Below the pieces are notes generated by a model. It was not told the origin of the DNA, made no database searches, and saw only the letters and a list, made by a program, of their open reading frames with translations. Below, in pieces: positions 33,977 through 42,772 of a stretch of 64,000 nt of DNA. Numbering within the stretch: position 1 is the stretch's first letter; every line of letters starts with the position of its first letter. The DNA is taken from NCBI GenBank assembly GCA_002841545.1, contig PGZZ01000006.1, positions 248,001-312,000 on the forward strand, read 5' to 3'. The position numbers were made by a program, and so were the translations under genes. This DNA is from Firmicutes bacterium HGW-Firmicutes-16 (GTDB lineage Bacteria > Bacillota > Clostridia > Oscillospirales > Oscillospiraceae).

Positions 33977-36352
33977 ATGACTGAACTGTACGAAAAATCA
34001 GTCAGGATACTTGAACTTCCCACGGTGCTTGAGCTTCTATCGAACGAAGCCGTTAGTGCGCCCGCGAAGGAAAAGGTGCTGACACTTCGCCCGTCTGACA
34101 GCGAATATGATGTTAAGCGCAGACTGGGCGAAACAACCGCCGCCAAAACCATGATGGTTCTCAAAGGCAGTCCCTCCTTTAGCGGCGTGCGAGACGTACG
34201 CTCCTCGCTTGCGCGCTCGAATATCGGCGGAATGCTGAACACGCGCGAGCTTTTGGACATCGCCGGAGTCTTACAGTCCGCAAGGATAGTGCGGGCTTAT
34301 GCCGATGGCGAGCGCAGCGCAAGGCACGACCTCGACTTTATGTTTTCGTCGCTTATGGCGAATAAATATCTGGAAGAAAAAATCACGAGCTGCATTATCG
34401 GAGAGGAAGAAATTGCAGACGGAGCAAGCTCTGAGCTCGCCAATATCCGCCGCCTGATGAGAGCTGCGTCTGCACGTGTTCGCGAGGCTTTGCAGAAAAT
34501 TATTTCGTCCCCGATCTATTCGAAAGCGCTTCAGGAACCGATTATTACGACTCGCTCGGAGCGCTATGTCGTACCGGTCAAGGCAGATCACAAGGGAACG
34601 ATTCCCGGGCTTGTGCACGATATTTCCTCGAGCGGAGCGACGCTTTTTATCGAGCCCATGGCGGCAGTCAAGGCGAATAACGAGCTTCGTGAGCTACACG
34701 CCAAGGAAAAAATCGAGATTGAGCGTATACTCATGGAGCTATCCGCAGAGTGCGGCGACCACGCGGAGGACATTATCCGTGACTTCAATGTGCTCGTTGA
34801 GCTGGACTGCATTTTTGCAAGAGCAAAGCTGAGCTATAAACTGGACTGCCAGGAGCCGGTTATATCTGATAAGCGAGTGAGCCTAAAAAAAGCGCGCCAT
34901 CCGCTTCTGCCGAAGGGTACAGCTGTGCCTGTTAGCATCGAGCTCGGCGACGAATTCGATACGCTTGTTATCACGGGACCCAACACGGGAGGGAAAACCG
35001 TGTCGCTCAAAACGCTGGGACTCCTGTGTATAATGGCGGCCTGCGGCCTGCATATACCTGCCGCGGACGGCAGCATGGTGCCTGTTTTCCACAGCGTGCT
35101 TGCGGACATCGGCGATGAGCAGAGCATTGAACAATCTCTCTCAACATTTTCCTCGCACATGACGAATATAGTGAAAATACTGGGAGCGTGCGACGATAAG
35201 AGCCTTCTTCTTTTTGATGAGCTCGGTGCGGGAACTGACCCCGTCGAGGGTGCGGCGTTGGCCGTTGCAATCATTGAAAACGCTAGAAACAAAGGATCTA
35301 TCACAGCGGCAACAACACACTACGCCGAGCTCAAGGTATATGCAACGATGACCGAGGGCGTGCAGAACGCCTCCTGCGAATTCGATGTCGAGTCCCTGCG
35401 CCCGACTTATCGCCTGCTCATCGGAATACCGGGAAAATCGAACGCCTTTGCAATCAGCGAGCGTCTGGGACTGCAAAAAAGCGTAATCGAAGACGCAAAG
35501 GGCAGAATAACGCAGGGTAGCGCGTCCTTTGAAGAGACGATTGAAAAGCTCGAAAAGCAGAGACAGCTTCTTGAAAAGGACAGGGAGGACACCGAGAAAA
35601 AGCTCCGCGAGACTGAAGAAAACACTAAGAAGTCGGAAATGCTCCGCCGCGAGCTGTCTGTGCGCCTTGAGAAGGCGGATGAAAAAGCTCGGAGAGAAGC
35701 CGAAAGAATTCTTGGGGACGCAAAAAGGGCCGCTGAACGCACCTTTGACGAGCTTGATGAAATGCGGAAGCGTCAGGCAAAGGAATACGACCACATCCGC
35801 GAAAACGAAGCCCGCGCGGAGCTCCGCCGCAGCCTTAATGAAGCGAACAAGCAGCTTTCCGAACGCAAGCAGGAAGAGCGTGAGCAGAAAAAATCCTCCC
35901 GTCCCGTCAAGGCCGGAGACACGGTGGAAATACTTTCGATGGGCGTAATGGCGAGTGTGATCGCGGTTTCAGACGACAGAGGGCTCACACTTCAGGCTGG
36001 CATAATCAAAACGACCGCGCGTGAGGACGAGGTTTATCTTGTCGAGGAAAAGCCATCAGGAAGACCCAATATATCATCAAATAGCACGGTCGCCTTGCGA
36101 ACGGCGTCCACTAGCTCAGAGCTTGACCTGCGCGGAATGATGACGGACGAGGCAATACCGGTACTCGAAAGATATATCGACAGCGCCGTCATGGCGAGGC
36201 TTGAAAAGCTGACAATTATCCACGGGAAGGGTACGGGAGCGCTTCGGGCGGCGGTATCACAAAGTCTGAAAATGAACAAGGCTGTCAAATCCTACCGACT
36301 TGGACGCTATGGAGAAGGGGAAACAGGCGTAACGATTGTCGAACTGAGGTAA
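33977..36352 (+). CDS. mutS2: Endonuclease MutS2
   Basis: MutS paralogue that suppresses recombination and rescues collided ribosomes. It has a core/lever region (1-300) and an ABC-type ATPase with Walker A TGPNTGGKTVSLKTLG and Walker B LLLFDELGAGTDPVEG. A long charged coiled coil covers about 515-640 (EKLEKQRQLLEKDREDTEKK). A KOW-like segment and a C-terminal Smr nuclease domain follow (LDLRGMMTDEAIPVLERYI, IHGKGTGALR). At 791 residues it is full length, with every expected domain present. Confidence 0.96.
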   Translation: MTELYEKSVRILELPTVLELLSNEAVSAPAKEKVLTLRPSDSEYDVKRRLGETTAAKTMMVLKGSPSFSGVRDVRSSLARSNIGGMLNTRELLDIAGVLQSARIVRAYADGERSARHDLDFMFSSLMANKYLEEKITSCIIGEEEIADGASSELANIRRLMRAASARVREALQKIISSPIYSKALQEPIITTRSERYVVPVKADHKGTIPGLVHDISSSGATLFIEPMAAVKANNELRELHAKEKIEIERILMELSAECGDHAEDIIRDFNVLVELDCIFARAKLSYKLDCQEPVISDKRVSLKKARHPLLPKGTAVPVSIELGDEFDTLVITGPNTGGKTVSLKTLGLLCIMAACGLHIPAADGSMVPVFHSVLADIGDEQSIEQSLSTFSSHMTNIVKILGACDDKSLLLFDELGAGTDPVEGAALAVAIIENARNKGSITAATTHYAELKVYATMTEGVQNASCEFDVESLRPTYRLLIGIPGKSNAFAISERLGLQKSVIEDAKGRITQGSASFEETIEKLEKQRQLLEKDREDTEKKLRETEENTKKSEMLRRELSVRLEKADEKARREAERILGDAKRAAERTFDELDEMRKRQAKEYDHIRENEARAELRRSLNEANKQLSERKQEEREQKKSSRPVKAGDTVEILSMGVMASVIAVSDDRGLTLQAGIIKTTAREDEVYLVEEKPSGRPNISSNSTVALRTASTSSELDLRGMMTDEAIPVLERYIDSAVMARLEKLTIIHGKGTGALRAAVSQSLKMNKAVKSYRLGRYGEGETGVTIVELR

Positions 36353-36408
36353 AAGCGAGGTTAAGAAAATATTATACCTGTGCAAAATTACAAAATCAGT
36401 AAAAGCAA

Positions 36409-36437
36409 TTGACGTAACGGATTTACTTTGATAAAAT
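36409..36437 (+). promoter_or_regulatory. Promoter of the HPr gene
   Basis: TTGACG (36409-36414), a 17-base spacer and TAAAAT (36432-36437), about 55 bases upstream of the HPr start. It is a good match to sigma-A. Confidence 0.65.
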
Positions 36438-36494
36438 GATTTACAGAAACATTTGGAGCTATGCCATTTTGTCATAACATAAGGAGTGACGATA

Positions 36495-36758
36495 ATGCTT
36501 ACTAGAGAAGTAACTATCAATAACCAGGTTGGTCTGCACGCCAGACCCGCAACATTCTTCATTCAGAAGGCCAATGAGTTTAAAAGCAGTATTTGGATCG
36601 AGAAGGACGACCGTAAGGTCAACGCTAAGAGCCTTCTGGGGGTACTGTCTCTCGGCATTGTCAAGGGCACTTCCGTTACCCTCGTAGCAGATGGAAGCGA
36701 CGAGAAAGAAGCGCTCAATACTTTGGCAGCTCTTATAGCATCTGATTTCACAGAGTGA
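36495..36758 (+). CDS. ptsH: Phosphocarrier protein HPr
   Basis: Small phosphotransferase-system carrier of 87 residues. His15 in NNQVGLHARPAT is the site phosphorylated by enzyme I. Ser46 in NAKSLLGVLSLG is the HPr kinase site used in carbon catabolite control in Bacillota. Both are present, so it is a true HPr and not Crh. AAGGAGTG precedes the ATG at 36495. It is not next to ptsI but stands alone, with its own promoter and terminator, between mutS2 and uvrC. Confidence 0.93.
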   Translation: MLTREVTINNQVGLHARPATFFIQKANEFKSSIWIEKDDRKVNAKSLLGVLSLGIVKGTSVTLVADGSDEKEALNTLAALIASDFTE

Positions 36759-36774
36759 TAATTAGCATATCGAT

Positions 36775-36811
36775 CGGGGCGTGCACTTGCACGCCCCGTT
36801 TTCATTTTTAA
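36775..36811 (+). terminator. Intrinsic terminator of the HPr gene
   Basis: The 11-bp stem CGGGGCGTGCA/TGCACGCCCCG (36775-36785 with 36788-36798) is followed by TTTTCATTTTT. Confidence 0.9.
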
Positions 36812-36840
36812 TAAAAGGTCTTGACTGCCCGTAAAAATAT

Positions 36841-36988
36841 GGAATAATAAGCGCAGGCGCTTATTATTCCGATTTAAATCATATACCACAACGGCGCGTA
36901 GCGCCTGTGGCATAAAAAGCGCAGGCGCTTATTATTCTTGATTTTAAATTATATACCACAACAGCGCTTCGCGCCTGTGGTATTATAA
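36841..36988. repeat. Two tandem copies of a palindromic repeat
   Basis: A unit of about 62-64 bases occurs twice, at 36849-36910 and 36917-36980. Each unit combines a GCGC-AG-GCGC hairpin flanked by AT-rich arms with a second hairpin CCACA...GCGC...GCGCC...TGTGG. In the first copy the first hairpin extends to perfect 14-base arms (GGAATAATAAGCGC, 36841-36870). No coding frame is seen. It looks like an intergenic REP/MITE-type element. Confidence 0.75.
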
Positions 36989-37012
36989 GCTTAGCAAAAC
37001 GGAGGTGATACC

Positions 37013-38857
37013 TTGCTAATAGACGAACTGAGGGAAAAGGCAAACCGCCTTCCGCTCCTGCCGGGAGTATACCTTATGCTTGACGAAAAAGGCGAGGTCA
37101 TCTATGTCGGCAAGGCGAAGGCACTTAAAAACCGCGTCACGAGCTATTTTCGCGGTGAGCACGAGCTAAAAACCTCTGCAATGGTCGAAAAGGTGCGCGA
37201 TTTTAACGTCATCGTCGCCGCCTCGGAATTTGAGGCTCTGGTACTCGAAAATTCGCTGATAAAAAGGCACCAGCCGCACTATAACATACTTCTGCGCGAC
37301 GATAAGGCCTACCCGTTTATAAGACTGGACGTAAAAAGCGAATTCCCTCGATTTGCTATTGTAAATAAAGTCTCCGAGGATGGAGCAAAATATTTTGGAC
37401 CCTTCGGCGGCAGAGGACTGACCCACGACATAATCGACACTGTCTGCAAGGCTCTTTTTCTGCCCACCTGCGGAAAGAAATTCCCGCGCGATATCGGCAA
37501 GGGCAGACCCTGTCTTAATTACCACATGGGCACCTGCCCGGGCTACTGTGCAGGAAAATCAAGCAGTGATGAATATAGGGCGCGAATAAACGATGCTGAG
37601 ATGATTTTAAACGGCAAATCCGCTGAGCTCAAAGCAGAGCTTGAGCGTGAAATGACAAATGCCTCGGACGAGCTTCGATTTGAACAGGCGGGACAGCTTC
37701 GAGACAGGCTCCGCTCGCTGCAGGGACTTTCAAACCGCCAGGCAGTCATCGGCGCCGTCGGCTCGGATACCGACGCTGTGGGATTTTTCCGCGGAGCCAA
37801 GTCCTGCTTTTCCGTTCTGCATTATTCAGGAGATAACCTCGTTGGAAAAGATTTTGAAATGATGGATGAGCCGCTTGAAGATGACCCCGAGGCTGTCTCC
37901 GCACTTGTTCGTCAGTATTATTCGATTCGAGGCGCATGGCCGAAAACCCTTCTCCTGCCGTTCGGCACCGAGGATACTGCCGAAATTGAGCAAATGCTCT
38001 CCGAAGCGTCGGGACACAGGGTTTATATTGAAATTCCGCAGCGGGGTGAGAAGCGTTTTCTTGTCGAGAAGGCAATGATAAACGCCAAGGAGGAGTGCCT
38101 CCGGTTTACTACAGCCGCCCAGCGCAGGCTTAAAACACTGGAATGGCTTCAGGACACTCTGGGGCTTCAAGCCCTGCCTATGCGAATCGAGGCCTTTGAT
38201 ATTTCGAACACAGGAGATTTCGGCATCGTCGCCTCGATGACTGTATTCGTCAGCGGCAAGCCACTAAAAAGAGATTATAGGAAATTTAAGATTAAAGAGC
38301 TGTCCTCGCAAAACGATTTCGGCAGCATGCGCGAGGTGCTTACACGAAGATTCAATCGCTATCTCGAGGGCGACGCTTCGTTTTCCGAACTGCCTAACCT
38401 TCTTCTAATAGACGGCGGCGCGGTGCATGCCTCTATTGCTGAGAGCGTCTTAAATGAGTTAAAAATTTCCCTGCCCGTACTGGGCATGGTTAAGGACGAC
38501 CGCCACCGCACGCGCGCGCTCATCTATTCCAGCGGTGAGGAAGTGGGAATTACGGGTAACCCTGCGGTGTTTGCTTTAATCGGGAATATTCAGGAAGAAA
38601 CTCACAGGTTTGCAATCGAATATCACCGCAGCTTGCGGAGCGCGACCATCGGCTCGAAGCTTGAGGATATTAAGGGTGTGGGGGAAACGCGGCGCAACGA
38701 GCTTCTGAAAGCCTTCAAAACCATAAAGGCAATCAAAAGCGCGACGTTCGAGGAACTGAACGCGATTGTGCCGAAAAACGCGGCAAAAGCAGTTTATGAT
38801 TATTACCACGGCGGAGATGAAGCCGAGAACACAGACGATACGGAGGAAAACACATGA
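37013..38857 (+). CDS. uvrC: Excinuclease ABC subunit C
   Basis: Makes both incisions in nucleotide excision repair. The N-terminal GIY-YIG nuclease reads LPGVYLMLDEKGEVIYVGKA. A UVR motif for UvrB contact lies near 205 (ELEREMTNASDELRFEQAGQLRDR). The RNase H-like second nuclease follows (EAFDISNTGDFGIVASM, then LLIDGGAVH), with helix-hairpin-helix motifs at the C-terminus (DIKGVGETRRNELLKAF). The start is a TTG, supported by a near-perfect GGAGGTGAT four bases upstream. The C-terminus ends in an acidic tail and overlaps rsmD by four bases. Confidence 0.96.
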   Translation: MLIDELREKANRLPLLPGVYLMLDEKGEVIYVGKAKALKNRVTSYFRGEHELKTSAMVEKVRDFNVIVAASEFEALVLENSLIKRHQPHYNILLRDDKAYPFIRLDVKSEFPRFAIVNKVSEDGAKYFGPFGGRGLTHDIIDTVCKALFLPTCGKKFPRDIGKGRPCLNYHMGTCPGYCAGKSSSDEYRARINDAEMILNGKSAELKAELEREMTNASDELRFEQAGQLRDRLRSLQGLSNRQAVIGAVGSDTDAVGFFRGAKSCFSVLHYSGDNLVGKDFEMMDEPLEDDPEAVSALVRQYYSIRGAWPKTLLLPFGTEDTAEIEQMLSEASGHRVYIEIPQRGEKRFLVEKAMINAKEECLRFTTAAQRRLKTLEWLQDTLGLQALPMRIEAFDISNTGDFGIVASMTVFVSGKPLKRDYRKFKIKELSSQNDFGSMREVLTRRFNRYLEGDASFSELPNLLLIDGGAVHASIAESVLNELKISLPVLGMVKDDRHRTRALIYSSGEEVGITGNPAVFALIGNIQEETHRFAIEYHRSLRSATIGSKLEDIKGVGETRRNELLKAFKTIKAIKSATFEELNAIVPKNAAKAVYDYYHGGDEAENTDDTEENT

Positions 38858-39390
38858 GAGTTATTACGGGTTCAGCGCGTGGACGCAGGCTTAATGAGCC
38901 GAAAAATATGGAGATAAGACCCACGACAGACAAAGTTAAGGAATCAATCTTCAACATAGTTCAGTTTGATATTGAGGGCAGAAGAATTCTCGACCTTTTT
39001 GCGGGAACGGGGCAGCTCGGTATCGAGGCGCTGAGCCGTGGAGCGAAGAGCGCAAGCTTCGTCGACGAGAGCACTGAAGCGATTAAGCTTATAAAGATCA
39101 ATCTTGAGCACTGTGGGCTTACAGGAGAGACCGCACGAGAAGACGCGCTCTCGTTTCTTAGCCACTGTGGGAAATATGATGTCATTTTTCTCGATCCTCC
39201 GTATAAAAGTGGGCTGATAGATTCAGTTCTGCGCAAAATTATTCAGTTTGACATATTGTCAGAAGGTGGTATAATTATTTGCGAGACTGACAATGAGACG
39301 GATATAGTTCCGATGAACGAGCCGTATTATGCAGGACGTGTATATAAATACGGAAAGGTCAAGCTCACAGTCTGCGGAAAAAAGGCATAA
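38854..39390 (+). CDS. rsmD: 16S rRNA (guanine966-N2)-methyltransferase RsmD
   Basis: Methylates G966 of 16S rRNA with SAM. The N-terminus carries GSARGRRL and the family run RPTTDKVKESIFNI. The SAM loop is LDLFAGTGQLGIEAL and the catalytic motif is FLDPPYKSG. At 178 residues it is standard. It overlaps uvrC by four bases and precedes coaD, the usual Clostridia order. Confidence 0.94.
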   Translation: MRVITGSARGRRLNEPKNMEIRPTTDKVKESIFNIVQFDIEGRRILDLFAGTGQLGIEALSRGAKSASFVDESTEAIKLIKINLEHCGLTGETAREDALSFLSHCGKYDVIFLDPPYKSGLIDSVLRKIIQFDILSEGGIIICETDNETDIVPMNEPYYAGRVYKYGKVKLTVCGKKA

Positions 39391-39426
39391 TCACTCCGGA
39401 GAAGCGAAAGGAATGGATGAACACAG

Positions 39427-39912
39427 ATGATTACCGCGATCTATCCCGGAACTTTCGACCCCATCACTTTGGGACATCTTGACATCATTACAAGAGCCTC
39501 GAAGGTCTTTGACAAGCTGGTTGTAAGTGTTGTCATGAATATAGAAAAATCTCCCTTGTTTGAAGTTGAAGAGCGCGTCGAGCTCATTAAAAAGGTGGTT
39601 TCCGAACTTCCTAATGTCGAGGTCACCTGCTCAATTGAGCTTCTTGCGGATTTCGCAAAGCAGTATGAAAATCCTGTTATAATTAAGGGATTGCGAAACC
39701 ATATCGACTATGAGTACGAGACCACTATGGCGGTTTTTAATAAAAAGCTGAATCCCCAGCTCGAGACTTTTTTCATAACGGCAAAGCTGGAGTATACTTA
39801 TGTAAGCTCTACGGCTGTCAGGCAGCTTGCGGCGTACGGCGCCGATCTATCAGATTATGTTCCGAAGATCGTGTCGGATGAAATCGATAAAATAATCCTG
39901 AACGGGAGGTAA
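39427..39912 (+). CDS. coaD: Phosphopantetheine adenylyltransferase
   Basis: Penultimate enzyme of coenzyme A synthesis: transfers AMP from ATP to 4'-phosphopantetheine. The nucleotidyl transferase motif YPGTFDPITLGHLDII with the T/HxGH-type element (LGHLD) is at the N-terminus. KGLRNHIDYEYE and the closing loop YTYVSSTAVRQLA follow. At 161 residues it is normal. It is followed after 4 bases by a coiled-coil gene. Confidence 0.95.
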   Translation: MITAIYPGTFDPITLGHLDIITRASKVFDKLVVSVVMNIEKSPLFEVEERVELIKKVVSELPNVEVTCSIELLADFAKQYENPVIIKGLRNHIDYEYETTMAVFNKKLNPQLETFFITAKLEYTYVSSTAVRQLAAYGADLSDYVPKIVSDEIDKIILNGR

Positions 39913-39916
39913 AGAT

Positions 39917-40450
39917 ATGGATAACGAGATGGAAAACGAAGTAACCGAATTACTGGAAGTTCTCTATAACACCGTTGCCGACGCATGGAGCGTTCCGCTC
40001 GGAAAAGACAAATGTATGATAAACCGCGAAAGCGTACTGAGCCTTCTTGACGAAATTAAAGCACAGCTTCCGATTGAGCTTACCGAGGCAAAGCGCCTTT
40101 TAACTGCGCGCGATGAATTTGTTTTAAACGCAAAACGCGAAGCAGAAGCAATCCGTAAGGCTGCGGAAGAACAGGCTAGACGCCTAGTCGAAGAGCAGGA
40201 GATTACGCGTATCGCAAGAGCGCATGCAAACGAGATCATTTCGAATTCCGAAGCCAAGTCGAAAGAGCTTGTCCGCGCCTCGAACGAATATGTTGACGAC
40301 GCTTTAAGACGCACCGAAGAAGCTGTTACAGCCGCGCTCAACGAGGTCAGACAGTCGCGTTCTCGTTTCCGCAACCTTGCCGGAGCACGCCCCTCTGCGC
40401 AGATTCAACCCCCAGCTGTTTTGGATTCCGAGGAACTTTCGGAAGAATAG
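39917..40450 (+). CDS. Coiled-coil protein linked to coaD, function unknown
   Basis: A charged cytoplasmic protein of 177 residues. From about 45 to 150 it is almost continuous helix with coiled-coil character (EAEAIRKAAEEQARRLVEEQE, split by ITRIARAHANEII). It is reminiscent of ATP synthase b/H-type or DivIVA-like stalks, but without their signatures. The C-terminus is short and Pro-rich. It follows coaD by 4 bases and precedes a terminator, so it closes that operon. Similar genes follow coaD in other Clostridia as far as I recall. A structural or division-site role is a guess. Confidence 0.75.
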   Translation: MDNEMENEVTELLEVLYNTVADAWSVPLGKDKCMINRESVLSLLDEIKAQLPIELTEAKRLLTARDEFVLNAKREAEAIRKAAEEQARRLVEEQEITRIARAHANEIISNSEAKSKELVRASNEYVDDALRRTEEAVTAALNEVRQSRSRFRNLAGARPSAQIQPPAVLDSEELSEE

Positions 40451-40466
40451 AATAAATTGTTTAAAA

Positions 40467-40504
40467 AATAGCACCCGAAAAAATTATTTTTTTCGGGTGC
40501 TATT
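40467..40504 (+). terminator. Intrinsic terminator before the dcw cluster
   Basis: AATAGCACCCGAAAAAA pairs with TTTTTTCGGGTGCTATT (40467-40483 with 40488-40504) around a TTAT loop. The poly-T lies in the stem, so it could work in both directions. Confidence 0.85.
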
Positions 40505-40621
40505 CCTATATCTAGGGATGATGTCTTATGTAAACAATATTGCAATACAAGTTGTTGTGGACAAATTATGTAAACAGAAGAAAGTGTAAGCATCTGAAGA
40601 AAAAAACGACAGTATTTGCTC

Positions 40622-40699
40622 TTGACATTCGTTTTTATGTGAAGTTATAATGAGTACACTGCGTGGGACAAAGTGGGATAAAATGTTGAAAACTCCCAC
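40622..40699 (+). promoter_or_regulatory. dcw promoter with MraZ boxes
   Basis: TTGACA (40622-40627) and TATAAT (40646-40651), 18 bases apart. GTGGGA occurs at 40663-40668 and 40673-40678 with exact 10-base spacing, and again inverted (TCCCAC) at 40694-40699. Repeated TGGG boxes on one helix face are the known binding pattern of MraZ, whose gene starts about 60 bases downstream. This predicts autorepression of the whole division cluster. Confidence 0.8.
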
Positions 40700-40760
40700 A
40701 AAACAAAATAATAATGGGCGAAATTGGACCAGCTGAATTATTGAGAAGGAGGGAAAAGAC

Positions 40761-41177
40761 GTGACGGGCGAATACCAGCACACATTGGACTCAAAAGGGC
40801 GCTTATCCATCCCAGCACGACTGCGTGAAGACCTCGGCAACGTGTTTTTTGTTACCCTGTCCATGGATAAATGTCTTTCCGCCTACTCATCCGAAAGCTG
40901 GGAGGCTTTGACTGAAAAAGTTAACGAGATGCCCTATGTAAAACAGAGAAAAATGCGCCCTCTCTTTGCATACGCCGCAAAATGCGAGGTTGATGCACAG
41001 GGCAGAATACTTATACCGCAGAATCTCCGTGATTTTGCGGGACTAACCAAGAATGTAGCGGTCGTGGGCTGCAATAACCACGCCGAGTTCTGGGACAGTG
41101 AAAGCTGGAGCGCAATCAATATCATCGAAACGACTCCGGAAAATATTGCGGCCGTTATGGAGGAGCTGGAGTTCTAG
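40761..41177 (+). CDS. mraZ: Transcriptional regulator MraZ
   Basis: Ring-forming AbrB-fold DNA-binding protein that represses its own dcw promoter. Two copies of the swapped-hairpin motif are seen: HTLDSKGRLSIPARLRE and CEVDAQGRILIPQNLRD, each with the D-x-x-G-R-x-x-I/L-P core. At 138 residues it is normal. The start is a GTG with AGGAGG 8 bases upstream. Its stop shares one base with the rsmH start. Confidence 0.96.
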   Translation: MTGEYQHTLDSKGRLSIPARLREDLGNVFFVTLSMDKCLSAYSSESWEALTEKVNEMPYVKQRKMRPLFAYAAKCEVDAQGRILIPQNLRDFAGLTKNVAVVGCNNHAEFWDSESWSAINIIETTPENIAAVMEELEF

Positions 41178-42109
41178 TGGAATATGGACATTATTCTGTC
41201 ATGCTTAATGAATGCATTGACGGACTCAAAATAAAGCCGGATGGAGTCTATGTGGACGCGACGCTCGGTATGGGCGGCCATTCCTATGAGATTGCAAGAC
41301 GGCTTAAATCGGGAAAACTCATATCAATCGACCGTGATGTCAAAGCAATGGAAAGAGCGGTAATGCGCCTTGAACCGCTTATGGACAGGATAACTCTTGT
41401 CCATGGAAACTTCCGCGATATGGATGATATATTGAAAGACTTGGGGATAGAAAAGGTAGACGGTATACTTTTCGATCTCGGGGTGTCGTCGCCCCAGCTT
41501 GACGAATCCGAAAGAGGCTTTTCCTATATGGCGGACGCACCGCTCGATATGAGAATGGATCAGGGCGATTCGGTCACCGCGGCGGATATAGTCAACAAGT
41601 GGACTTATGAAAGCCTCAAGCGGATACTTTATGATTTTGGCGAAGAGCGCTATGCTCCAAGAATCGCGGAAGCTATCGTGAGGAACAGAGAACAAAAAAG
41701 AATCGAAACCACCCTTCAGCTGGTGGATATCATAAAAAGCGCGATGCCCGGCTCCGCGCTGCGAGAAGCTCAGCATCCGGCGAAAAGGACTTTTCAGGCG
41801 ATACGCATCGCTGTTAACGAGGAACTGGAAGCCATATCAGAAGTGCTGGGAACAGCGGCAAACAGGCTCGGATCCGGCGGAAGACTAGCTGTCATCTCAT
41901 TTCATTCACTCGAGGACAGAATAGTGAAAAACGCTATTGCCTCGCGTGAAAATGGCTGCACCTGTCCGAGAGATTTTCCGATATGCGTTTGTGGCTTCAC
42001 CCAGACGCTCCGTAACATTACCAGAAAACCGATGCTCCCCAGTCAGGCGGAGATCGAAGAAAACCCTAGATCCAGAAGCGCAAAGTTGAGGATTGCAGAA
42101 AGAGTATAA
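41177..42109 (+). CDS. rsmH: 16S rRNA (cytosine1402-N4)-methyltransferase RsmH
   Basis: Adds N4-methyl to C1402 in the decoding site. The N-terminus reads HYSVMLNECIDGL. The SAM loop is YVDATLGMGGHSYEI, the family motif DGILFDLGVSSPQLDESERGFSY follows, and the C-terminal ISFHSLEDRIVKN is present. It has 310 residues. The GTG start overlaps the mraZ stop by one base. Confidence 0.96.
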   Translation: MEYGHYSVMLNECIDGLKIKPDGVYVDATLGMGGHSYEIARRLKSGKLISIDRDVKAMERAVMRLEPLMDRITLVHGNFRDMDDILKDLGIEKVDGILFDLGVSSPQLDESERGFSYMADAPLDMRMDQGDSVTAADIVNKWTYESLKRILYDFGEERYAPRIAEAIVRNREQKRIETTLQLVDIIKSAMPGSALREAQHPAKRTFQAIRIAVNEELEAISEVLGTAANRLGSGGRLAVISFHSLEDRIVKNAIASRENGCTCPRDFPICVCGFTQTLRNITRKPMLPSQAEIEENPRSRSAKLRIAERV

Positions 42110-42145
42110 AAGTAAGAATACAAACTGTTTGAAAGGGGGAGAATT

Positions 42146-42703
42146 ATGGCTGCAACGCTAAAAAATGTAAAGTACAGCGAAAGCGCTGTTTACGGCAGTC
42201 TTGCATATGACTACGGCAGTACCGGAGCATACCGCGAGAAAATGGACAGACCGGTCGAAAGACAGGTCATTATCCCCGCCCCCCCGAGAATCAGAGAACA
42301 GGCCGCAACTGCCGCAAGGGTCAGAACCAAGCAAAGCGTTTCTCCTCTCGCAATAATCGGTTATGCCTGCGCCGCGATTTTAATAGTATTCACTTTAATG
42401 GCAAAAATACAGCTTACGGAGATTACCGATTCCTCCGCCCAGCTTGAAGAGCAGCTCAGTGACCTTAAAACAACACAGAACAGGCTCCTAATAAACTATG
42501 AAAAAGCTTTTAACCTGACCGAGATTGAAGAATACGCTAGCACACAACTGGGTATGCAAAGACCGCGGGACGAGCAGGTGTTTTACCTTGAAAGCACAGT
42601 TCCAGACAAAGCAGTCATACTGCGCGGCAAGGACGAAGACAAGGTTGGTTTTGGTGAGAGAGTTTTTGATGCGCTCTCGTCTATTGCGGAATATTTCAGG
42701 TAG
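42146..42703 (+). CDS. ftsL: FtsL/DivIC-like division protein
   Basis: A bitopic membrane protein of 185 residues in the ftsL position. The cytoplasmic N-terminus of about 70 residues is basic. The transmembrane helix is LAIIGYACAAILIVFTLMA. An extracytoplasmic coiled coil follows (SAQLEEQLSDLKTTQNRLL), then ASTQLGMQRPRDEQVFYL, a common FtsL/DivIC ending. Such proteins scaffold the FtsW-FtsI synthase with DivIB. Assignment rests on context and architecture because ftsL sequences diverge fast. The cytoplasmic part is longer than in Bacillus FtsL. Confidence 0.82.
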   Translation: MAATLKNVKYSESAVYGSLAYDYGSTGAYREKMDRPVERQVIIPAPPRIREQAATAARVRTKQSVSPLAIIGYACAAILIVFTLMAKIQLTEITDSSAQLEEQLSDLKTTQNRLLINYEKAFNLTEIEEYASTQLGMQRPRDEQVFYLESTVPDKAVILRGKDEDKVGFGERVFDALSSIAEYFR

Positions 42704-42772
42704 CGCAATGAGTATCATATAGAGTGATAATTTAGTCATTACCTAATCAGTGACTCATGGAGGGGAGATAAC

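Noticed and set aside
34834-35794. Several long minus-strand frames opposite mutS2
   Set aside because: They are in antisense to an intact gene of 791 codons and show no domain or start signal.
40545-40575. TTGTCCACA-like word on the minus strand upstream of mraZ as a DnaA box
   Set aside because: A single site with a mismatch, no cluster, no dnaA/dnaN genes and no AT-rich unwinding region; not an origin.
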